A DNA stretch of 5,477 nucleotides. Source: a bacterium (GTDB taxonomy: Bacteria > SZUA-182 > SZUA-191). The position numbers and the translations under genes were made by a program. The stretch lies in NCBI GenBank assembly GCA_003230535.1, contig QIEW01000273.1, positions 1-5,477 of the forward strand, read 5' to 3'. This document shows, piece by piece, positions 3,073 through 5,477 of the stretch; within the stretch, counting starts at the first letter, position 1; every line of letters begins with the position of its first letter. The notes under the pieces are model-generated. The model searched no databases. It saw nothing but the letters and a program-made list of their open reading frames with translations, and was not told the origin of the DNA.

Positions 3073-5477
3073 GCTTGCGCCTGGCGGGGGTGATGGGGGT
3101 CTGGCGGTGCAGTTCGGCAGGGAGTTGTTTCATACCGCCCTCCAGGGAGATGCGCGGGAGAAATTCAGGCGGTATACCGAGGATGGAGGCGTGCGCATCC
3201 GGCTGCGGATTGAGCCGGAGGAGTTGAAGAATATCCCCTGGGAGTTTCTCCATGACGGGGAGGATTTTATCTCCGCTCACCCCAGTAAGCCGTTCTCACG
3301 GTTTCCGTCCGGAATTGAGTTCCAACCCTGTGATCCGCCGGAAGGTCCGTTACGGGCGCTGATTGTCATCTCCAACCCGCTGGATTTAGAGGAGCATAGG
3401 CGGCTGGATATAGATCGGGAGATGGAGACGTTATCTCATGCCTTCGAGCCGCTGGAGAAGGAGAACCTGCTGGAGACGGTCTGTTGTGATACCGCATCCA
3501 TTGAGGCGGTGCGGGATTATCTGCTGGAGCAGGATTATCATATCCTGCATTTTACCGGACATGGATGTTTTGCTAAGGATAAGTGGGGCCGGGAGCATGG
3601 GTATCTCTTGATGGAGGATGCGCAGGGCAGAAAACGTTTTGTGAACAACGAGGAGTTCGCCCGTTTGATCCAAGACTACCCCTCCCTGCGGCTGGTGACC
3701 TTATCTGCCTGCCAGACGGCGACCACATCTGACAACGAAATCTACTGCGACATGGCCCGTGCTCTGCTAAAGAAGAAGATTCCGGCGGTAGTGGCCATGC
3801 GGTTAAGTGTTCTCGATGACTCCGCCATCCTGTTTGCCGGGAGGTTTTACCGGGCTATTGCCCGCAAGATGGGGATTGATGGGGCGATGGCCGAGGCCCG
3901 GAACGCCATGCTCCTGGCCGTGAACTCAAATCGGGCGGATTTTGCCACTCCCTTATTGTTCCTGAACGACCCGGAGTGCCTGAATCTGACCGGCATGAAG
4001 CCGCGTGAGGCGGGAGAGATCGACATCAGGCCGATAGCTTACGGCGGCGTGAGCGTGATGAGAGCCGGGTTTGTGGGACGGCGCCGGGAGATCAGGCTGA
4101 TCCGGGACGGTTTCAAGTCTGACGGTAAGCGGCTGGCGATCATCCATGGTTTCGGCGGGATTGGGAAAAGCGTGCTGGCGACCACGGTCGCCGAGCGCAT
4201 GAAGGGACATTTTGAACACCGTATCAGGGCGATAAAATGCACCCCGAACACCACGGCGGAAGGGCTTTTGGGCGAAATAAACTCTATGCTGATGCTGGCG
4301 GGCATCCACCAATTCAACCGGTATCTGAATGGGCCCTATTCGCTGCAAATTAAGGCTGATGTGCTGCTCCAGATCCTGACCCAGATAAAACTACTGCTAA
4401 TCTTAGATAACTGTGAGTCCATTCTCAATGAAGAACGGCAGGTGGCCGATCCGGAGTTAGCGGGCTTTCTCAATCACCTACTGAACGGCCTGTCCACCAA
4501 GTCCAAGGTGATTATCACCACCCGCTGGGAGTTTGACCCGCTGGAGGGGAGACTACAGGAGGGCGTCGTCAGGGTATCGCTGCCGGAGTTCAGCTTCTTT
4601 ACCGCCCGGCAGTTGATGAACCGCTATGAGCGGCTGAGCGGTTTTCCGGTGGAGAAGAAGCGGGACATCTTTAAAGCTATCGGCGGGCACCCCTATACTT
4701 ATAAGATATTTGATAAGTACCTGGCGGAAGGGTCGCTGGAGACCCTGCTGGCTGATCTGACTCCGGTATCGGGCGAGTTGAAGGCAGATACGCTGCTGGA
4801 GCGGACTTATGAGCGTCTGCCCGAGACCGCCCGGACGCTGCTCCAAAAGCTGTCGGTGTTTGAGGAGGCATATCCGGCGGAAGCCATCCGCTGGATGGCC
4901 GGAGAGTCGGAAAACCCCCTCACCTCAATCCTCTCCCCCGAGGGGAGAGGAAGCAATAAAGAAACAGAGGGAAAGGAAAGTAATAGTGAACCGGAGGTTA
5001 AGGGAAGCAGTAGCGACCCGGAGGGGAAGGGAAGCAATAGCGGGGAGAACAGGAAGCCCCCTCTCCCTGATGGAAAAGACACTAAGTCCCCTCTCCCCTC
5101 GGGGGAGAGGGTTAGGGTGAGGGGGAGTGTTTCCGATGACATCCGGGCCATGATCGGTTGGGGGCTGATGAGCCGGGAGGAGACTGAGGAGGGAGGCCGC
5201 TGCTCCCTGTACGCTATGGTGCGGGAGTTCTGCGGGAAGCGGTTGGATCAAAACCCCGCCCTTGACCGGCGGCAGCTTAATATCCAGGCCGGGGAGTATT
5301 ACCAGGCCCGGGTGAAGACCTCAAATCCCCTGTGGGACTTGCTGCGGGCGCGGGAGTATTTTTTTCGGGCGGAAGAGTTTGAGCGAGCGGCGGAGATTGT
5401 GGCCACAGCTAACCCATACCTTCGTCAGTGGGGACATCTGTCCCTGCTGATGAAACTGCTTCAGGAAAGCGCCGGGA
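3056..5477 (+). CDS. CHAT protease - NB-ARC (STAND) NTPase - winged helix - TPR-like protein, main body, 3' end outside window
   Basis: This frame is open from 3056 to the window edge. Joined to the 2911 start it gives at least 855 residues (numbering below). The CHAT domain (about 1-340) is a caspase-like cysteine protease with HILHFTGHG, His217, and LVTLSACQTA, Cys267. NB-ARC follows, with Walker A GFGGIGKS (413-420, Lys419), Walker B LLLILDN (Asp499), the KVIITTR arginine (538) and GGHP (591-594) in place of the GLP motif. A winged helix starts at RTYERLPETARTLLQKLSVF. After it come helical repeats (REYFFRAEEFERAAEIV...) typical of a TPR sensor. In such STAND proteins ligand binding drives NTP-dependent oligomerisation and activates the effector, here proteolysis, often in conflict with phage (family knowledge; the role here is inferred). 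A repeat of about 70 residues (roughly 669-738) interrupts the winged helix. If the shift upstream is real, GTG at 3107 is a possible late start, but it would lose part of the CHAT N-lobe. Confidence 0.85.
4907..5136. mobile_element. MITE/REP-like palindromic element inserted in frame in the NB-ARC protein gene
   Basis: The ends are inverted repeats. Bases 4915-4950 match the reverse complement of 5090-5125 at 33 of 36 positions, and outside these TCGGAAA (4907-4913) faces TTTCCGA (5130-5136). Each arm also folds on itself, for example CCTCTCCCC/GGGGAGAGG around CGA at 4930-4950. The arm sequence (CCCTCACC...CCTCTCCCCCGAGGGGAGAGG) belongs to a repeat widely scattered in environmental genomes (from memory). 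There is no transposase inside, so it would be moved in trans. The host frame stays open through it: the left arm is read as NPLTSILSPEGRGS and the right as SPLPSGERVRVRG. It splits the winged-helix region between EAIRWMAG and DDIRAMIGWGLMS, presumably as a surface loop. Confidence 0.75.
4940..5047 (+). repeat. Four 27-bp in-frame tandem repeats
   Basis: Units start at 4940, 4967, 4994 and 5021 and encode EGRGSNKET, EGKESNSEP, EVKGSSSDP and EGKGSNSGE. All are in the reading frame of the host gene. The first unit begins inside the left arm of the palindromic element. The result is a charged, Ser/Gly-rich, probably disordered linker. Confidence 0.7.

Noticed and set aside
3953-4348. Minus-strand open frames of 92 and 131 codons opposite the NB-ARC domain
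   Set aside because: The plus strand here encodes the Walker A region and adjoining conserved motifs, and the antisense products are Pro/Arg/His-rich without family features.
4940-5047. CRISPR array from the regular 27-bp period
   Set aside because: The units are directly adjacent with no spacers, are imperfect, and are in frame with a protein.
4807-5251. Overlapping open frames on both strands with Leu/Pro/Ser-rich, repetitive products
   Set aside because: They are readings of the palindromic element and of the antisense of the NB-ARC gene. The plus-strand frame carrying the recognisable domains is continuous through this region.

Overview
The window reads as chromosomal DNA from an anaerobic, probably uncultured bacterium. 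A two-gene redox operon of the adenylylsulfate (APS) reductase family sits on the minus strand. Divergent from it, on the plus strand, is a large CHAT/NB-ARC (STAND) protein gene of the kind found in big, repeat-rich genomes. Sigma-70-like promoters and Shine-Dalgarno sites support a bacterium. The phylum cannot be fixed from the sequence. Short palindromic repeats like those here are, from memory, common in Desulfobacterota, Nitrospirota, Chloroflexota and related environmental genomes, but this is only a hint.

Layout. Positions 1-239 hold no gene: they carry a small hairpin and an 85-bp interspersed palindrome downstream of the redox operon. The operon runs leftwards from a near-consensus promoter at 2361-2389. 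Its first gene (2301 to 583) encodes an AprA-like FAD protein, and 19 bp later comes an AprB-like protein with two 4Fe-4S clusters (563 to 240). Positions 2390-2835 hold no gene. They contain two diverged inverted copies of a dispersed repeat and two small hairpins. From about 2836 a plus-strand promoter with tandem 12-bp palindromes leads into the CHAT/NB-ARC gene, which starts at 2911 and runs off the right edge.

How the parts work together. The flavoprotein and the ferredoxin-like protein should form an AB complex passing electrons between two FeS clusters and an FAD active site. Gene order (A before B), small size and a missing AprB tail set it apart from the classical dissimilatory AprBA, so the physiological substrate is open. 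The plus-strand protein combines a caspase-like CHAT protease (His217, Cys267), an NB-ARC NTPase switch (Walker A lysine 419, Walker B aspartate 499), a winged helix and the start of a TPR-like sensor. This is the layout of a signal-triggered protease with a plausible anti-phage or cell-suicide role.

Two oddities affect that gene. A one-base frameshift after about residue 50 lies inside a perfect 7-bp hairpin. A roughly 230-bp repeat with inverted ends is inserted in the winged-helix region without breaking the reading frame, and it encodes about 70 residues that include four 9-residue tandem repeats. Nothing in the sequence links the redox operon and the STAND gene functionally. They are divergent and separately promoted.
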